Assembly (NCBI GenBank): GCA_900547755.1
Contig: URIC01000047.1
Location: forward strand, 1 to 17,847
Length of the DNA: 17,847 nt
Direction of reading: 5' to 3'
From: an uncultured Bacteroidales bacterium
GTDB lineage: Bacteria > Bacteroidota > Bacteroidia > Bacteroidales > Muribaculaceae
Shown piece by piece: positions 15,665 to 17,847 of the stretch; positions within the stretch are counted from its first letter, which is position 1, and the number at the start of each line of letters is the position of its first letter. Made by a program: the position numbers and the translations under genes. The notes beneath the pieces were generated by a model that saw nothing but the letters and a program-made list of their open reading frames with translations, did not search any database and was not told the origin of the DNA.

Positions 15665-15778
15665 GTTTTATTCAATTATTTTTCAATAAGACTCTTATCA
15701 ATCGTCCTATTGGGCAAATAAAATATTCTCTAATCAAATTCAGCAGACAGGCAAGGCAAAGTCAGGGCCACCACTCAG

Positions 15779-15800
15779 GCGGGTAACCCCGCTTCTTTTT
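15779..15800 (+). terminator. Terminator-like hairpin with T-tract, no obvious gene upstream
   Basis: GCGGG (15779-15783), loop TAAC and CCCGC (15788-15792) are followed directly by TTCTTTTT (15793-15800). This is the most classical intrinsic-terminator layout in the window. The nearest upstream plus-strand gene ends more than 2.3 kb away, so it may end a small RNA, stop stray transcription before typA, or be chance. Confidence 0.4.
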
Positions 15801-15857
15801 CAGGAACGGACAGTTGCCCTTATATCCGAGAACCGAAAACAGCAAATGTCAGGGAAA

Positions 15858-15888
15858 TTGTCTGTTTCGGGATTTTTTACTAACTTTG
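15858..15888 (+). promoter_or_regulatory. Promoter of typA
   Basis: TTG (15858-15860), 20 bases, then TAACTTTG (15881-15888) match the Bacteroidota promoter. Transcription should start near 15894, leaving a leader of about 28 bases before ATG 15922. Confidence 0.7.
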
Positions 15889-15921
15889 CATCTTGAAAAA
15901 GAAGTACCTTAAGACGCTTTT

Positions 15922-17718
15922 ATGGAAGATATTCGCAACATAGCTATCATAGCTCATGTGGACCACGGGAAAACCACCCTGGTCGATAAAATGCTGCTGG
16001 CAGGCCACCTCTTCAGAGAGGGTCAGAGTACCGGCGAACTCATACTCGACAACAATGACCTGGAACGCGAGCGAGGCATCACTATCCTCTCCAAAAACGT
16101 TTCCATAAACTATAAAGGGACAAAAATCAACATTATCGACACTCCGGGACACGCCGACTTCGGCGGAGAAGTGGAGCGAGTACTCAATATGGCCGACGGC
16201 TGTCTGCTGCTCGTGGATGCTTTCGAAGGTCCCATGCCCCAGACACGCTTCGTGCTTCAGAAAGCCATACAGATGGGGCTGAAGCCCGTGGTGGTCATAA
16301 ACAAGGTGGACAAACCGAACTGCCGCCCGGACGTGGTGCAGGAGCAGGTGTTCGACCTGATGTTCAACCTCGGCGCTACCGAGGAACAGCTTGACTTCCC
16401 CACCGTCTATGGCTCCGCGAAGCAGGGATGGATGAGCGAAGACTGGAAAAAGCCCACCGACGACATCACCGCCGTCCTGGACACCATAGTCAAATACATA
16501 CCCGCCCCCACACAATTAGAGGGTGAGCCACAGATGCTCATCACCTCTCTGGACTTCTCCAACTACGTAGGCCGCATAGCCATAGGGCGCGTACACCGCG
16601 GCACCATTCGCGAGAATATGGACATCGCGCTGGTTAAGAAAGACGGCTCTGTGGAGAAACAACGCATCAAGGAGCTGCACACTTTCGAGGGCATGGGACG
16701 CAAGAAGGTGACGGAGGTAAGCAGCGGCGACATCTGCGCCATCGTAGGCCTCACGGATTTTGAAATAGGCGACACCGTAACCTTGCCGGCCAACCCCGAG
16801 GCTCTTCCGCGCATAGCGATCGACGAGCCCACCATGTCCATGACCTTCACCATCAACGACTCCCCGTTCTTCGGCAAAGACGGCAAATACGTCACCTCCC
16901 GCCACATAGGGGAACGTCTTGTAAAAGAGCTTGACCGCAATCTCGCCCTTCGTGTGGAAAAAGCCGAGGACTCCGATATATGGACCGTATATGGCCGAGG
17001 CGTGCTGCACCTCTCTATCCTTATAGAGACAATGCGTCGCGAGGGATACGAACTGCAGGTGGGACAGCCCAAAGTCATCACCAAGGAAATAGACGGAGTG
17101 AAATGCGAGCCCGTGGAGTCTCTTACAATAAATGTGCCCGAGGAATATTCCTCCAAGGTCATAGACATGGTCACCCGACGCAAAGGAGACATCCTGAGCA
17201 TGGAGACACAGAACGACCGCATACACATAGAGTTCCAGATTCCTGCCCGAGGCATCATAGGTCTGCGCAACAACGTGCTTACCGCCACTGCCGGCGAGGC
17301 CATAATGGCCCACCGTTTCCTTGAATACCAACCCTGGAAGGGAGATATAGAGCGCCGCACCAACGGCTCTCTCATAGCCATGGAGAGCGGCACCGCTTTC
17401 GCCTATGCCATAGACAAACTGCAGGACCGTGGCCGGTTCTTCATCTTCCCCCAGGAAGAAGTATACGCCGGCCAGGTAGTGGGAGAGAACGCCAAGGACA
17501 ACGACATAGTGGTGAATGTGACCAAGAGCAAGAAACTCACCAATATGCGCGCCTCCGGAGCCGACGACAAAGCAAAAATCGTGCCCCCGGTAGTGTTCAG
17601 CCTCGAGGAAGCGCTCGAATACATCAAGGAAGACGAATACGTGGAGGTGACCCCCCACCACTTACGTCTGCGCAAAATAATCCTTGACGAGCTGGAGCGC
17701 AAACGCGCCAACCGCTGA
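15922..17718 (+). CDS. typA: Translational GTPase TypA/BipA
   Basis: TypA (BipA) is a ribosome-binding GTPase of the EF-G/LepA class that aids 50S assembly and translation under cold and other stress. The 598-residue protein has the usual length and all G motifs: G1 AHVDHGKTT (11-19), G2 with RGITI (Thr54), G3 DTPGH (73-77), G4 NKVD (127-130) and G5 SAK (165-167). An EF-Tu-like domain II follows (about 195-290), then EF-G-like domains III and V. The C-terminal BipA-specific domain includes KKLTNMRASGADDKAKIVPP and ends LDELERKRANR. ATG 15922 begins at the conserved MEDIRNIAIIAHVDHG. It has its own promoter and appears monocistronic in this window. Confidence 0.98.
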   Translation: MEDIRNIAIIAHVDHGKTTLVDKMLLAGHLFREGQSTGELILDNNDLERERGITILSKNVSINYKGTKINIIDTPGHADFGGEVERVLNMADGCLLLVDAFEGPMPQTRFVLQKAIQMGLKPVVVINKVDKPNCRPDVVQEQVFDLMFNLGATEEQLDFPTVYGSAKQGWMSEDWKKPTDDITAVLDTIVKYIPAPTQLEGEPQMLITSLDFSNYVGRIAIGRVHRGTIRENMDIALVKKDGSVEKQRIKELHTFEGMGRKKVTEVSSGDICAIVGLTDFEIGDTVTLPANPEALPRIAIDEPTMSMTFTINDSPFFGKDGKYVTSRHIGERLVKELDRNLALRVEKAEDSDIWTVYGRGVLHLSILIETMRREGYELQVGQPKVITKEIDGVKCEPVESLTINVPEEYSSKVIDMVTRRKGDILSMETQNDRIHIEFQIPARGIIGLRNNVLTATAGEAIMAHRFLEYQPWKGDIERRTNGSLIAMESGTAFAYAIDKLQDRGRFFIFPQEEVYAGQVVGENAKDNDIVVNVTKSKKLTNMRASGADDKAKIVPPVVFSLEEALEYIKEDEYVEVTPHHLRLRKIILDELERKRANR

Positions 17719-17772
17719 CCGATATACTTGACACAGTTTCAGCCGACATCGGCCGTAGATTAACATTTAAGG

Positions 17773-17792
17773 GTGGAAAACTTGTTTTCCAC
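17773..17792. terminator. Possible hairpin terminator after typA
   Basis: GTGGAAAAC (17773-17781) and GTTTTCCAC (17784-17792) are perfect reverse complements; the stem probably folds as eight pairs with a CTTG loop. It lies 54 bases after the typA stop. No T-tract follows, so an operator for a gene beyond the window is an alternative. The rest of 17719-17847 shows no gene. Confidence 0.45.
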
Positions 17793-17847
17793 GTAACTAT
17801 TCAGCGAAAGGAAAAGCAATAAAGAGTCGCCTCGTCTAATTAAACGA

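Larger units (their letters stand above)
15566..15921. other. 356-bp intergenic region between the secreted-protein gene and typA
   Basis: No gene is visible. It holds the minus-strand promoter at 15634-15664 and a 13-base palindrome ATAAGA-C-TCTTAT (15686-15698) just upstream of that promoter. A terminator-like hairpin lies at 15779-15800, and the typA promoter at 15858-15888. The stretch 15700-15778 shows nothing I can name. Confidence 0.7.

Noticed and set aside
16516..17661. 381-residue minus-strand open frame opposite typA
   Set aside because: It is a shadow of a highly conserved gene, with no independent support.
17773..17792. Inverted pair of DnaA-box-like sequences (TTTTCCAC)
   Set aside because: Each differs from the TTATCCACA consensus, there are only two, they form a simple hairpin after a gene, and no replication genes are nearby.
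1..17847. CRISPR array, tRNA, rRNA, insertion sequence, prophage or defence genes
   Set aside because: I found no regularly spaced repeats, no cloverleaf-like or rRNA-like segments, and no transposase, integrase or defence motifs on either strand.

Overview
The window looks like chromosomal core genome from a Bacteroidales bacterium (phylum Bacteroidota). The main evidence is the promoter style: TAnnTTTG boxes with a TTTG or TTG element 19-21 bases upstream recur before the genes, and there are no clear Shine-Dalgarno sequences. Other support comes from a DUF3822-rsmD pair, a folP-dacA pair, a branching enzyme of the Bacteroidota type, and two secreted proteins with fn3-like modules and Por/T9SS-like C-terminal tails. 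The sequence is fairly GC-rich and uses ATA freely for Ile. The tails recall Muribaculaceae or Prevotella-like taxa, but the family cannot be fixed from this window.

Layout. Positions 1-134 may hold the 3' end of a plus-strand gene that overlaps the end of rsmD. On the minus strand, a DUF3822 gene and rsmD form an ATGA-overlapped pair (71-1458). Diverging from them is a RecD-like SF1 helicase (1520-2944) followed by thiol peroxidase tpx (2976-3473). After two hairpins and a clear promoter come glgB (glycogen branching enzyme, 3738-5798) and gpmI (phosphoglycerate mutase, 5824-7332). A perfect 20-bp hairpin at 7349-7399 separates gpmI from a convergent minus-strand operon, folP - dacA - polytopic membrane protein (10342 down to 7380). 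Diverging from folP is a large secreted M6-type metalloprotease (10552-13410). It converges on a second large secreted protein (15565 down to 13544), with a strong hairpin between them. A 356-bp intergenic region with several regulatory-looking elements leads to the GTPase gene typA/bipA (15922-17718).

How the genes work together. Most are housekeeping: ribosome modification and translation stress (rsmD, typA), DNA repair (helicase), peroxide defence (tpx), carbon storage and glycolysis/gluconeogenesis (glgB, gpmI), folate synthesis (folP) and c-di-AMP signalling (dacA). The accessory part is the pair of exported multidomain proteins at 10552-15565 and the unassigned membrane protein after dacA. 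I see no mobile element, CRISPR array, tRNA, rRNA, phage gene or defence island. No convincing new system is visible. The most unusual features are at gene junctions: a tandem 22-bp duplication that appears to supply the dacA start codon, a terminator stem that doubles as coding sequence, mutually exclusive divergent promoters giving near-leaderless mRNAs, and symmetric elements over the promoter of the secreted protein.
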